A stretch of 64,000 bases of DNA from Montifringilla adamsi (lineage: Eukaryota > Chordata > Aves > Passeriformes > Passeridae). Below the pieces are notes generated by a model. That model did not search any database. It was not told where the DNA came from and saw only the letters and a program-made list of their open reading frames with translations. Below, in pieces: positions 52,190 through 63,716 of this stretch. The position numbers and the translations under genes were made by a program. Position 1 is the first letter of the stretch; the number at the start of each line of letters is the position of its first letter. The stretch is from contig JAGGNK010000225.1 in NCBI GenBank assembly GCA_017590115.1, positions 379,896 to 443,895 on the forward strand, read 5' to 3'.

Positions 52190-52350
52190 TTTTTGTTTGT
52201 TTGTTTTGGGTTTTTTTTTTTGTTTGGTTGGTTTTGTTTGGGTTTTTTTTTTTGTTTGGTTGGTTTTGTTTGGGTTTTTTTTTTTGTTTGGTTGGTTTTG
52301 TTTGGGTTTTTTTTTTTGTTTGTTTGTTTTTTTGGGTTTTGTTTTGTTTT
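52190..52350 (+). repeat. 32-bp-period T/G minisatellite
   Basis: Units start with gtttggttggttttgtttgg and end with a run of 11-12 T. Unit starts fall at 52222, 52254 and 52286 exactly 32 bases apart, with a degenerate fourth unit at 52318 and a partial one upstream. The three central copies are essentially identical, which indicates recent expansion or ongoing homogenisation. Confidence 0.9.
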
Positions 52351-54829
52351 GTTTTGTTGTTTTAATGTAAAGCTTCTGGTTGTTCTCATCCAGAGTCCAG
52401 TCCTACAGATTAGGCAAGATGGACAGTACAGAGCAAGGGGAAGGACAGCAGCCTCTGGGACAAACAGACTGTGTGGCATGCAGGATTGGTTCTGTGCCAG
52501 TAACTAGAAGTGATACTTGAGCCAACCATGTGAAGATACAACACATGCAGAAGAAACCCACTCTGACATTGCTCTCCAGTGCAAATCACTCAGGCCAATG
52601 GCAACAGGTGAGAGCACGGGAAAATACCTTGCCACTAGGCAGATGGTGCTTGGTGAGACTGACCTGCTCACCTGAGTGGCTGCAAATGCTTATCACTCAA
52701 ACATGGAGCAAATCTGAACCACAGCCACCACCGGGCAGCACCCAATGATGGGGCTGTATTTATTAGCTTCATGCTTTACAAGCAACCATTTCACTTCCTT
52801 TACTTATGGAGTATTTGTGAAGCCAGTAACGTGCAACGTCTATGGCACCAGCAGTTAACATTAGGAAAAGACTGATTTAAGAAATGAATGTAAGCAAAAG
52901 ACTACCAAAATCCCCAAAATACAGATATATATTTAAATGAATGTCCATAAAAAAGACAAGTGGCAATGTCTAAACCACTGCACTCAGCTTCTCAGTGAAA
53001 CAGAGCAGTGCTGTCACCTGCCTCTGCTTTAACAAGTGCTTCCACAGAAAGTTAAAGACTAACTTTAAAAATTTATATTAAGAAATACAGTCTTTACCCA
53101 GATGTTTAAATCAAATACTCACTGCCAGTTTCAGCAAAGGTCACATGTGCCTGTAACTTTCTTAATTCTTCCTCATAGCATCTGACTGCTATGATTTGTA
53201 GCCAACATTTGTAGTAGTTTTACCGTTCAGCATAAAAGCATGCAGAAATGTGTGAGCCATCTAGATCCATCCAGAGGGACTGATAGAAGGTATTGTGAAG
53301 GTTTCCAGCATGGTTCAATTTCATCAGCTTCCTTCAGCCCCTGCACATGCTGCTGCCATGCATGTCACTGCCAAGTGGCATTCCCAGTTGACTGTCATAT
53401 ACCAGATCCTGAGTGACGCACAGCGAGGGCACTCACTTGATCTTCCTTGCACCTTCCCATTAATGGCACACTAAATTCCTTTGCACTAAGGTTAACAAAC
53501 AAGATGTAAATCGCTAGTGTGATAGTTTGCAGAGTTTTGAAAGCAGAGGGGATTTTGGTCAGGTGCAAGAGCTGGAGCAGCATGTGTTCTCCTTGCTATG
53601 CATCATAGAGGGAGAGTTGGGAGCTGTCTTGGTGAGCCTGGCATACATAGAAGCCTGCAAAATTAAATTCACAATCCTTTTAAAGCATTCCAAACCACCC
53701 TTATGACAGAAAAATCAAGACTGCCCTTTATGGCAGTTTCTAGAAAACATACTCTGTTAACTGTGAAACATAAGTTGGCAACCAGACAGGCCAAGGGTTT
53801 TATTTACAGCAGCAGTTCCTGAAAAACTGTTTTCTCCAGCAGTCTCAGACTTCCCACTCACAGCCCACTCAATCCCCAGCATGCACATCAGCAACCTTTA
53901 TGAACACAAAACAAAACAGAATAAAACAGGATTTTGTCAGAACAAATACTGTCTTGCTAGAACTGTCCACCCAGTTACTCTGTACTCCTCTAGCATAACA
54001 AGCAAATGCGTTCCGTAAGAAAGAGCAAAATAACTTTCTGCCAGCAAAATGCAGGCATACTGTTTTGCATGGACAAACCCAGTGGCTTGCAGGCTGCAAG
54101 TGCAGTAGAGTGCATAAGGTTCACATGTACTACACACATCAAGCTGCATTTCATGATGAGCATCAGGCAGCACCAGGTATTGCACATTTTTAATTTTGCA
54201 TTGCCCTTTTTTAATTTTTGCTGTTTAGCTATAGCCCCTTTCTCCTGAAGGTATCAGTAAGACACCAGCCTCAAAAAGACACTGTTGAATATTGCTCTCT
54301 CCTCTTACTAGGAAGATACTATTGCTTTAACCCTGTCTGTGGGGAAGGGTTTTTGTGTCTCATTTCCACCACAGGGGTAGCTGCATGAACAGTGAACAGA
54401 ATCAAGACAGACTATTGCAAACTGCACCATTCCAGAAGAAACTGTAGTCTCCTGTCCAGAGAATCTGATTCAAAATTTGGTTTTTTCTTGAGAGATTTAT
54501 ACCAAAATACAGTAAGGTCCTTCAGGAAGCACCAGTCCTGAGGAAAACTCAGTTTTAAAGTTCCATCTAATCCTCCGATCTTAACACCACCATGGCATGT
54601 AATCACCTGATTATCTGGTGCACTGGATAGTTTCTTCCATCAGATTATCTCTAACTTGAAGGACTGGAAACGTCTTTGTATTTTTTGAGCTGCTTTCATC
54701 ATTCTCTCATTCTTTTTCTGAGGATATTACTCACACCTATTCTTCAGAGTTCTCAAGCAAAGTAGAGTTTCAAAACATGAGGCTTTTTTCCCTCCACTGT
54801 ATATTCTGACAATGAACTACCAAAACTTG
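52351..54829. other. KIAA1958: Probable intronic stretch, no feature recognised
   Basis: Nothing classifiable was seen on either strand. Confidence 0.4.
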
Positions 54830-55460
54830 AGCCAGCAGAGCCCTGGCAGCCAGGAGGGCCCCGTGCCCGGGGGGCATCAGGCACAGCATCAGAGCCGGGC
54901 AAGGGAGGGGATTGTCCTGCTCTGCTCTGCACTGGGGCAGCCTCACCTCCAGCGCTGGGGCAGTTCTGGTGACACAACACGAATAAGACACAAAGGTAAT
55001 ATACAGCATCCAAAGAAGGGCCATGAGGATGGTGAAGATTTTGGAGGGAAAGCCATATGAGGAATAACGGAAGTTACTTGGTCTGATCAGCCTGAAGGAC
55101 ACTGAGGGGAGCCCCATTGCACTTAAAATTTCCTCATGAGAGGAAGCAGAGGGGCAAGTACTGATTTCTTCTCTGTGGTGACAAGTGACAGGACTCGAGG
55201 GAAAACATGAAGCTGAGTCAGGGGAGGTTTAGGTTTGATGTTAGAAAAAAGGTTCTTCACCCAGAGGGTGGTTGGGCACTGGAAGAGGCTCCCCAGGGAA
55301 GTAGTCACAGCACCAAACCTGACAGTTCAAGAAGCATTTGGACAATGCCCTCAGGCATATGGTGTGACTCTTGGGACATCTTGCACAGGGCCAGGATTTG
55401 GGCTTAAATATCCTTGAGGGTCCCTTCCAACTGACATGTTCTGATTCTGTCAGTCTGTGA
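54830..55460 (+). repeat. CR1 LINE fragment
   Basis: A plus-strand CR1 copy of a different subfamily from the one at 45785. It reads from gagccctggcagccaggagg through gatggtgaagattttgga, ttacttggtctgatcagcct, ggtgacaagtgacaggactc, ggttcttcacccagagggtg and gcactggaagaggctcccca, to the 3' end ggtcccttccaactgacatg, ttctgattctgtcagtctg. Small deletions break any coding. The first 200 bp are much more GC-rich than the rest. Confidence 0.85.
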
Positions 55461-56621
55461 AAACTATCTTCCTGCAGTTGCCTGCCCTCAGAGCACAGAA
55501 ACACTAGTTTCTTACAGCAACTGATCATAACTGCTGCCTTTCACTGTCTTGACATAAAATACTGGGACCATTACACACTGCAGCCAAGTACTAAATGCAA
55601 ACCATGCTTTTTAATGCCAGAAATATAGCCTTAGCAGAGAAAGCAAATTATCCAGAAAAACACAAGCAAAGGAGTGGTTTACAAAATAAAAGCTTTTCAC
55701 AGGCAACTCCTATACAGAAAGTCCAGACAGCACCTCCCTGCTCTTCTGATACCAGGCAGATTGTGTATCAGGTGTCTGCTCTACACTTCTATCAGATACA
55801 ATAAATAATACACAACTAATGCAGAATATCAGTTTCATTCTGTTCCTACTTACTGCATGCATTACCTTATCTCTAGCTGAATGCAAAACATCTGCCCAAA
55901 CCCATCACTGGAGACTGAATTAAATTTCCTTGGCAGTAATATTATTATATATGCAGCATGTATACCTAGTGCTGCCTTTTCTATTTTCTATCTTAAGCAT
56001 CTTGGAAATTTAAAAGCAATTCAATTTGGAGCCTACTCAAATACTTTCTACCAAATAATCTAATGGGTCAAACCACGTGAAAAATGGTAATGTCTCTTTC
56101 TTTTGTCAGTCCTCTGACAGAAACCAGGAAAAAAATACAACCCATACAACAAAACCAAGGCATTTTCAAATAGCGTGTCACATTAGCAGAAATTTTACTT
56201 TGACATCCTCCTGAATTCTCAGTTCCTTATAGTATAATTATACATTCAGTGAAAGTGATACACTTCTATTATTTTTGAGAAAGTGTCTTGCACAAGTAAA
56301 GTATAATTAAAAGTAGTGCAGCATTTAACACAAATAAAACCAGAAAGGATCACATTTGAGCAACCGTCACAAGAGAAAACTGCTGGACCACTGATGGCTA
56401 TAAGTCTTTCAAAGTGGTCATTAAGTAGAGACAAAAGGTGAATCAAGCAGATGAAAATGACCTATTTAACTTAATTTACTTGACATTCAATAAAACTCCA
56501 ACAATATGCCTCATGCCTTGGAGAGAATTAATTCTCACAAAAGCATTATGCAACGGGAACAGTGGACCTTCCTGATGCCTGAGCAGGACCTTCCTGCTAG
56601 AGGGCTCTGGCATAAGTCATG
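55461..56621. other. KIAA1958: Probable intronic stretch, no feature recognised
   Basis: AT-rich. No gene or repeat could be assigned. Confidence 0.4.
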
Positions 56622-56740
56622 GGGCCTGTGCTGGATTTGGGCCAGGTAGAGTTAATTTTCGTCACAGTGGCCGGTAAGGGGCTGTCTTCTGCATCTGTGC
56701 TGAACACAGGGTTGATAACATAGAGATGGTTTTGTTATTG

Positions 56741-57437
56741 TGAAGTACTGAGTCCTTGAACAACAGGTCCTGAGCCAAAGCTGACCTCTAGATGAACCTC
56801 GCAACCAACTGTTATATGATATTTGTATCCGCTCATTAGCAAAATATGCATGATCATTAGCAGTATGATATTTGTATCCCCTCATTAGCGGAATATGTAG
56901 TGTGATAAGAATGAATTTATCTTTTGTGTTTAGAGGCCAGACAAGGCCATGAAATCAGACATCTGGCCTCATTTGGAGGTATATGGTCAAAGTCAACTTC
57001 CTTGGTTCCTCCTTGAGCCCTGGCAGGTTTTGGGTAGAACCCAAGAGGAGGATGAAACTTTACGTTTCCACCCTAGAAGGTAAGTAAGATTGTTTATTCC
57101 ACAAGATAAAAGCCAGCCCCTCTCACAGCAAAGATGGAAACCTCACTTACAAGTGGACACACCGTGTAGGACTTCCCAATTAGAAGTGGCTCTCCAGTCC
57201 TTCACTGTGACCAGGGCTCCCCCGCTGATGTGTGGATCTGGATGTTGGTAAAGTACTAGGGTAACCAGTGATGTATCTTTCTTAATCACTATAGGCAATC
57301 TTTTGTAGTAATGATTAAGTGTATTGCTTAGCTTATCCTTCTGTAATCCTCTGCTGTGTTGAACTATAGTAAATTACACTTCTTCCTTGAAGCTGGTGTA
57401 TGTGTCTGTTGTACTGACCCTGCCCACTGGCGAAATG
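56741..57437 (+). mobile_element. LTR-like element nested in the ERVL LTR
   Basis: This 697-bp segment interrupts the ERVL LTR exactly where ttattg should continue into ctgagtggggcttacacag. TATTG flanks it on both sides (56736-56740 and 57438-57442), consistent with a 5-bp target-site duplication. It begins with TG and contains a 49-bp-period direct duplication (units from 56815 and 56864, tatgatatttgtatcc and ctcattagc) like a U3 enhancer repeat. A TATA-like gataaaagcc follows at about 57103, and R/U5-like sequence ends near agtaaattacacttcttcc. It has no coding capacity. The expected terminal CA is not present (it ends gcgaaatg), so the exact 3' end or class is uncertain. Confidence 0.58.
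56815..56900 (+). repeat. 49-bp direct duplication inside the nested LTR
   Basis: Two tandem units starting at 56815 and 56864 share tatgatatttgtatcc, a c/g difference, ctcattagc and aatatg. The arrangement resembles enhancer duplications in the U3 region of retroviral LTRs. Confidence 0.8.
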
Positions 57438-57930
57438 TATTGCTGAGTGGGGCTTACACAGAGCCAAGGCCTTTTCTGCTGTTTGTACTTCCACACTGGT
57501 GAGGAAGCTGGGGGTGCATGAGAGGCTGGGAGGAGACACAGCCAGGACAGGTGACCCAAAGTGACCAAAGGGATTTCCAGACCATGTGACATCATACTCA
57601 GTACACAGAGGTGGAGGGAAGAAGGAGAAAGGGAGGACCATTTGGAGTGATGGCATTTGTTTTCCCAAGTAGACCTTACAAAGGATGGGGCCCTGCTCTC
57701 CTGGAGATAGCTGAACACCTGCCTGCCTGTGGGAACCACTGAAATAATTCCTTGTTTTGTTTTCCTTGTGTGCATGGCTTTTGTTTTCCCTATTAAACCA
57801 CCTTTATCTCAACTCCAGAGTTCTCCAGCTTCTATACTTCTGATTTTCCCCCCAGTCCCGCTGGTGGGGGAGTGAGCTAGTGGCTATGTGAAGGTTGGCT
57901 GCTGGCTGGGGTGAAATCATGGCAAGGGCC

Positions 57931-60900
57931 TGGGTCCAACCCTCCCAGTTGCTGATTGGCTGTGAGGAGGATTTTACAGCAGCCAGTACTGCAGACCTCT
58001 GCTCAACCAGTACCAGAAACTGTGGTGTGGAAACTGGGATACCCGCCCTGGATGAAAAGTGCAAGACCACAGGAAACTCATTGCACCTACAAACTGCAGT
58101 GCATAAATCTGACAATACACAAAACCCCTGGATAATGTTAGGCTCCTCCACACAAAATCCCTGGTCCCTCTGCACAGCCAGGATGTTCCCATCTCTTACC
58201 GCCCACCCCCTATTAAGGCTACCAAAGGCTGCCCTAATTATATGAAAAGATTTGCGTGGTACCATCAAAGGTGTGCCTGAAAGCCTTCCTACTGACTTGC
58301 CAAGCCAATCTCCAAACCTCGATAATGACAGCTGCGGGGGCCAGGGCAGAGTTTCATTTAAACAAAGACTCCAGTTCCTTCCTCCCCACAGGAGTGTCAA
58401 GAGCCACATGCAGATGCTCCTCCGTGTTTCTGAGAAGTCCCTTCTGAAGAGTGATGGGTACACTGGTCACCCTGATTTTTTCTGAAGACCTACAGTCTCC
58501 AAAAAGTAAACAAACAAACAACACACAAACAAACCCCAGCTCAAGTGAGAAAAAAAAAGACTGGCAACTCCCTTGGAACACATTAATGAAGATACTGCCC
58601 AATGGCCAGTGGTTGTGGAATAAAGGGCATTTGATGAAAAGGACAGACATAACCTAATAGTACAAATTTACCCCGGCTGTGCTGGAAGGAACAAGAGAAC
58701 TTATCTTCCAACACAGCACAATGTAGACAAGTAGTGAAATTCACAGATAGGGGTAGACAAGGAAAGAGACTGACCAGCTGATGTCTACATGTGCTCACTC
58801 AGACTTTATGCTTTTTCATTGTACTGGGACAGTGGTAGTGCATCAACAGTAATGAAGTAAAACAGAGAGCGATCTTCTTTGCTCTCACCTTGTTGAAAGG
58901 CATATTCCTCATGCCCCATGTGGATCTCATAGCTGCAGACAGGGCCCCAACATCAGGGCAGAGCCACAAGGAGAACTGCTGCAATAAGGGAAACCAAAGC
59001 CTTCCACTGAAGGAGCAACTCCTTCAGTGTTCCACTTCCTCTCCACAGGGAAAAAAAAAAAATCATTGATCTCACAGGACCAGTCCTGAGACTTTAAAAT
59101 GCACACATACATGATGGATTTATACCTTTTTGTTTCATAAAGCCTGCTGAAGTTGTTCCAGGTTTTTACCTCCCCCATCTTTACAGTATTATCCCATGTA
59201 AATACTCCTGCACCAGTTAAATGGTGTGTAAACTAAGCTAATCAAACACAGCCAAACTGTTTAATCAGTATTTAGGAGGTCAGCAGAGGTGACATAGTTT
59301 TAGAAATGCTTGACTGGAAAGAGGTCACTTAGCTTTACAGCGTTAACTATCCAACAGGAAAGCACTGTTAACACACACAAGCACAAAATGCAGTGGTTAT
59401 TCATGCATATCTTTGATATGTGGATCTGAGCCGCTATTTTTCTTTGACTCCTGGCTAGACCAAAACAAATTCAGGCCATCTTTATGAGACTGTTCAAATG
59501 CATACAGCAAACACAGCATGTTAAAGCAGTTGCAGCATATTGAAGAGAGCTCAATTTAAGTGCAGATTGTTACTTGCAAATAAGAGGCCGGGTGAATAAC
59601 CAACCTCCATATAAACTACCTTCTGCTGTATTTCAGTAATACTTCACTATATCATGGAGCTGTTGCAAAACATGACTTATTTGCAATGCTCAGTACAATG
59701 TGTTCTCTTGCGGTCAAAAACAAAAGGTAATCCAAATTTACAATTTTTTCTTCCTCTACCAGGCCACCTTTTTTACTTCCATACATGTGAATGCCTTGCT
59801 AAGAAAGGCTCCTGTACATTGCTATATTGAAATCAGTCTCATTATTTCCGAATAGATTATTGAACCAGAGGAATAAAGCTAACTGAAGAATAGATTATTC
59901 AAAGGGGGGGGGGGGGGAGACCACCAACAGGAAAAAAATGCTTAGAACTTAATTATCTAGTAAAACTTACATTAATTGACCAGTGCTTCTGTATCTGAGA
60001 GGTTAACTCACCTGCATTTTGCTGTATAGTACCATGATCTCTAATATATTACAGGAATGTGCCCTTTGACTATTTATGGTGAGACAAAGGGGAAAAAAAT
60101 CTACTTTCTGTGTGTTTATGCATATTGCATTTGTAATTTTCTGGCCTTCTTCACTCACCCTTACAATAACTAACTTTTGTTCCTCAAATCAACACAAATT
60201 TGTGAAAGCAGAATATCTGACCCAGGTCTGCCCAGGCAAAAAATCTTTGTCACTAATATTTCAATCAAATCACACTGCCTGTTCAGCAAACACTTGGCAC
60301 TGTGCCTGATTTTTAGGCTGATGCCAAACACCAGGTCAGACAAAATGGGTGGAATACTACATTGCCTGTTTAATTCATAATACTGAGGTCAGAGAAAATT
60401 TGTCATTTATGGGGTTCTTAGCTGTACACTGCTATGAAGCAAAGCTGTGTGCAGAAAATGGAATTTAATTGAAAGATGTTGTGGACACAAATTATCTGCA
60501 TGAGGGTTTTTTGCATGTCTTGGCTTGGAGGCACTAATTTTAATCTTGTAAAGAGAACCTACATTGAAATACGACTTGAAATCTAGAAGATTTGGAAAAT
60601 ATCCATCTGACAGTGAATAGTTAATAATAAATCATTATAAACACAAAACACAACACTTCTTGTTAACTTGCTTTTTTCCACAATAGTTATAGTAACAGCA
60701 CTTTTGGAAGTCAGAGATGGAAATGTTAAACTTGAATGGTTTGAAATTAAGTCATCAGCACTCATCAAGTCTGGTAAAATTGCTAGGATACGCATATCTG
60801 GCAGAGACTGTGCCAACCACTTTACGGAACAGTTTCAATTGCAATTTACTGGTTACACAATAAATGTTTGCCTCCTGGGTTTAAAAAAATTAACACTGGC

Positions 60901-61261
60901 ACTGTAAGAGCTCAGTTTTTAAAAGCACACTCTTGTTTTTATAGTTACAGATCAGAAAGTTTAAAAAGACATCATTCTCTCTCCTGACAGAGCTAAAAAA
61001 AGACAGTATGAAATCTAAATTTTGAACAGGAAATACTAACTTTCCTCATTAAACATGAAAAAAGGGAGACTCTATAAAAAGCTTACAACAAAATCTGAGC
61101 AAATATTTAACCTCAGAGTGAGGAGTGGCATGACCTGGTATGACTGTGGACTGCCATAGGGGACAATCCACATGATGGAAAACAGAAAACATTCCACTGC
61201 ATGAGTAGTTGGGCATCTTCTGCACAAAGCCAGCTCAACAGCAAGGATCAAAATCTCACAG

Positions 61262-61264
<3 letters not shown>
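57931..61264. other. KIAA1958: Probable intronic stretch, no gene recognised
   Basis: A 219-codon minus-strand frame (57804-58463) overlaps the LTR end and has no family resemblance. An A/C-rich simple stretch with caaacaaa units lies at 58503-58560. A run of 14 G lies at 59904-59917. Nothing else could be assigned. Confidence 0.4.

Positions 61265-61295
<31 letters not shown>
61265..61295 (+). repeat. Poly(A) tract (31 A)
   Basis: An uninterrupted run of A. No AATAAA or recognisable retrocopy precedes it, so a retroposed mRNA tail is not supported. Confidence 0.9.
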
Positions 61296-61297
<2 letters not shown>

Positions 61298-62067
61298 GCC
61301 AGCTTCTACATTTTGAGACAGTTCATTAATTTTTTTTGCCATCCTGCAATATTTTGCAAATTCCAAGCTATGACATTTGGAGTGTTACCAGCTAAAATAT
61401 GCTGGCTCCTTATGGTGTGTTGCAGCAGATTTTGCAAACTATCACAGGGCGATGAGGGTTTTCTCTACAGCTTTGGGAGAACACTTGTAACATAAATACA
61501 CCCTCTCCCCTCTGTACTTAGACTGCAAAGATACCAGCAGTATAGAAATTACAGTCTGTGACTTCAGGTTTAAGGAGAGGAGACAAACAGAAAAGTTACA
61601 CTGCAACACCAAGTGCATACCAAAGGCTAATATTTTCCTAATTTTGGGAAAAGATTAGCTCTCTGATTCTAGAAACTTGCTATGCACAACTGCATGGAAG
61701 CACCTGCTGTGGCCCAGGTAAAGTGTAAATACCATGCCAGTGTGTGGTTCAACAAAACAGAGGAGGTTTCTCACTGTTCCAGTGCTTTTCTGCACCAGCA
61801 TACCAGACATCAGCACTGTGACAAAGACAAAGCTGAAGATATGCCAATTGAGAAGTGTTTTCATTTAACCACAATGTTTTCCTCTTTATGCCGCTGACAT
61901 ACATCCCTCTGCACACTTATTCCCATATCACACTGGCTAATGAGCTTGTTTTGATGCCTAGCCCCGACCTTCCCTCCTACACCTCCTACAAAAATTGTTC
62001 CCTGCCCCATCCACATCGGCCATAGAGCAAAGTTACCTTCTTCCCTTTGCACGGCATTTTTTGTTTA

Positions 62068-62068
<1 letters not shown>
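61296..62068. other. KIAA1958: Probable intronic stretch between poly(A) tracts
   Basis: Nothing recognised. Confidence 0.4.
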
Positions 62069-62138
<70 letters not shown>

Positions 62139-62171
62139 TCNNNNNNNNNNNNNNNNNNNNNNNNNNNNNNN

Positions 62172-62204
<33 letters not shown>
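62069..62204 (+). repeat. Long poly(A) tract spanning an assembly gap
   Basis: A run of about 65 A (62069-62133), then ctctctc, 31 undetermined bases (62141-62171), then 33 A (62172-62204). The true length and content are unknown. Polymerase slippage or sequencing failure at the homopolymer is the likely cause of the gap. Confidence 0.9.
62141..62171. other. Assembly gap (31 N)
   Basis: Thirty-one undetermined bases inside a poly(A) tract. Translated frames across it are meaningless. Confidence 0.99.
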
Positions 62205-62207
<3 letters not shown>

Positions 62208-62664
62208 CTACCCTGCTTGTAATATCAGCATTTTCCTCACCTAGCACAGAGCAGAACCCTACATTTTACACCTCACATCCAGTCATCTCCAGCCCAGATC
62301 TCCAACCTGTTGAGATGATTTTGAAATTTGATTCTGTGCTCCCATATCTTTGTGTCTCTTTCTGGCCTCATGCTCTGCACAAATGCAATACAGAGAGAAC
62401 TCTGTTATTTCTTATACTGTATCATTCAGGAAAATACTGGATAGTGCAGATGCCAGCAGAACCACAGCTCACTCATGCTGTAAGTCAGACACCTTCTGTG
62501 CAAGACCTCTCTTTTCTCTCTCATCTGACAATGGAATGTCATGTACATTCCGTCCCATACATGTTTAATAGTAACAAGAAAAATAAAAATGCATAATGAT
62601 GAAGTGTATATACGGCTGCCCAAACAAGAGGTGTAGGAAAGTGACTCAGATTCGAAAATACCTT

Positions 62665-63140
62665 TGGCTAGAGATGCATTAAAACAACACCGGTAGTCCT
62701 TTAATAAGTTACAATTTTATTTGAGGGCGAACTTACAAATGGTTACTGGCATGAAGGGACACCGTTAGCAAATGGCTGTATTCATAAACTTTGCAATGTA
62801 TGAGAAAGAGGAAGAAAGAGGATGGGGAAGAGGGGAAGAGAAAGAAAAAGAGATAAAAAGAGAGAGTGAGAGAGCTCAGTGGTGCTGGATCCAGCCAACG
62901 GGGGCCTCTGGTGTCCTGAGTCCCACACAGTGCAGCTCGCAGTCCTTTTTCACGTTGGTTGCTTCGGGCAACCCCCCCTCCACACTTAAACAGGGCGGGG
63001 GGTGGCAGCCAATTTACATGTAAATGAGGAATATCGGGAGTAACAAAGGGATTACAAAGACTCTGGGTCTAGCACAAGGGCGGAACAGGACCGTAGTCAC
63101 TTTAACATCACTCTATCTTTAATCTGGTTAATTGCAGCAA
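62665..63140 (-). mobile_element. Possible minus-strand LTR or other repeat
   Basis: A compositionally distinct block. On the minus strand it reads a GC-rich part with homopurine/homopyrimidine tracts, then AATAAA (plus-strand TTTATT at 62716-62721) about 50 bases before the presumed end, which would fit U3-R-U5 order. A perfect 12-bp palindrome TTTACATGTAAA lies at 63013-63024 beside an inverted CCAAT box. I cannot name a family, and no target-site duplication was resolved. An unrelated conserved element or chance composition remains possible. Confidence 0.3.
62808..62876 (+). repeat. GA-rich simple repeat
   Basis: Purine-only sequence of gagaaag, ggaagag and gagaga units, almost free of pyrimidines for about 65 bases. 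Confidence 0.85.
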
Positions 63141-63680
63141 TAAGGATCTTCCGACTGCTCAGGCACACCATCCACTCATCTCATGGAGTGTCTCATCGTG
63201 TGGCTCTAGTTGCTTCATTTAATTTCACTTCATTTCATTTGAAATCTCTAACCTACTAGATCATCAGTGGTTTTGCTTTTCTCCAGCCTTAACCCCATGA
63301 GGATAGACAGTGAAATTCGAAATTACTAAAAGCAGTTGCTGTCAACTTTAAATATATTTTGAAAACAAACTGCTATAGAAAATAATTGTATCTTGGGAGA
63401 CCTTTCTTGCCTATTTCTTTCTTGGAGATGCAGCTGTTCTTAGGTCAAGGAACTGAACAATCAAGCTTTCAAAGTACAGCACTGGTGATGCAAGAAAGCT
63501 TCCACTGGACTGGATGAGAAGTAAAGTCTCGTGTACATTTGGATGTTTCATCACTGCTATATGGCTATATTCCTGTTTTCAAAAGTGCTAAGATTTTTTT
63601 TTTTTTAAATGCCTGATTGTCCACACTGATCAAAGACACTTTACTGAAGATCACAGAGGAAAGCAATAGGGCAGACCATA

Positions 63681-63681
<1 letters not shown>
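63141..63681. other. KIAA1958: Probable intronic stretch near the right edge
   Basis: A short pentamer-like (catttcattt) patch lies at 63214-63240. There is no gene and no CpG-rich promoter. Confidence 0.4.

Positions 63682-63716
<35 letters not shown>

Larger units (their letters stand above)
56627..57925 (+). mobile_element. ERVL solo LTR, interrupted by a second element
   Basis: The two outer parts (56627-56740 and 57443-57925) together form one avian ERVL-type LTR of about 600 bp. The left part has TGTGCTGGATTTGGGCCAGG, tagagttaattttcgtcaca and gataacatagagatggtttt. The right part has gcttacacagagccaaggcc, ggggacaccaca-like sequence, gggatttccagaccatgtga, gatggcatttgttttcccaa, gagatagctgaacacctgcc, the tattaaaccacctttatctc polyadenylation region, and ggctggggtgaaatcatggc at the end. 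A perfect 5-bp duplication GGGCC (56622-56626 and 57926-57930) flanks it, the size expected for ERVL integration. No retroviral genes remain, so it is a solo LTR left by recombination. Confidence 0.8.

Noticed and set aside
57804..58463. A 219-codon minus-strand open frame
   Set aside because: It starts in unclassified sequence and runs into the end of an ERVL LTR. No domain, signal or family resemblance is visible, and its composition is not protein-like. It is likely chance openness in GC-richer DNA.
61200..61295. Processed pseudogene ending in the 31-A tract
   Set aside because: There is no AATAAA in the 10-30 bases before the tract and no recognisable coding sequence upstream.
62065..62247. 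Poly-Lys and poly-Phe open frames
   Set aside because: They are translations of poly(A)/poly(T) and an N gap, so they are not genes.
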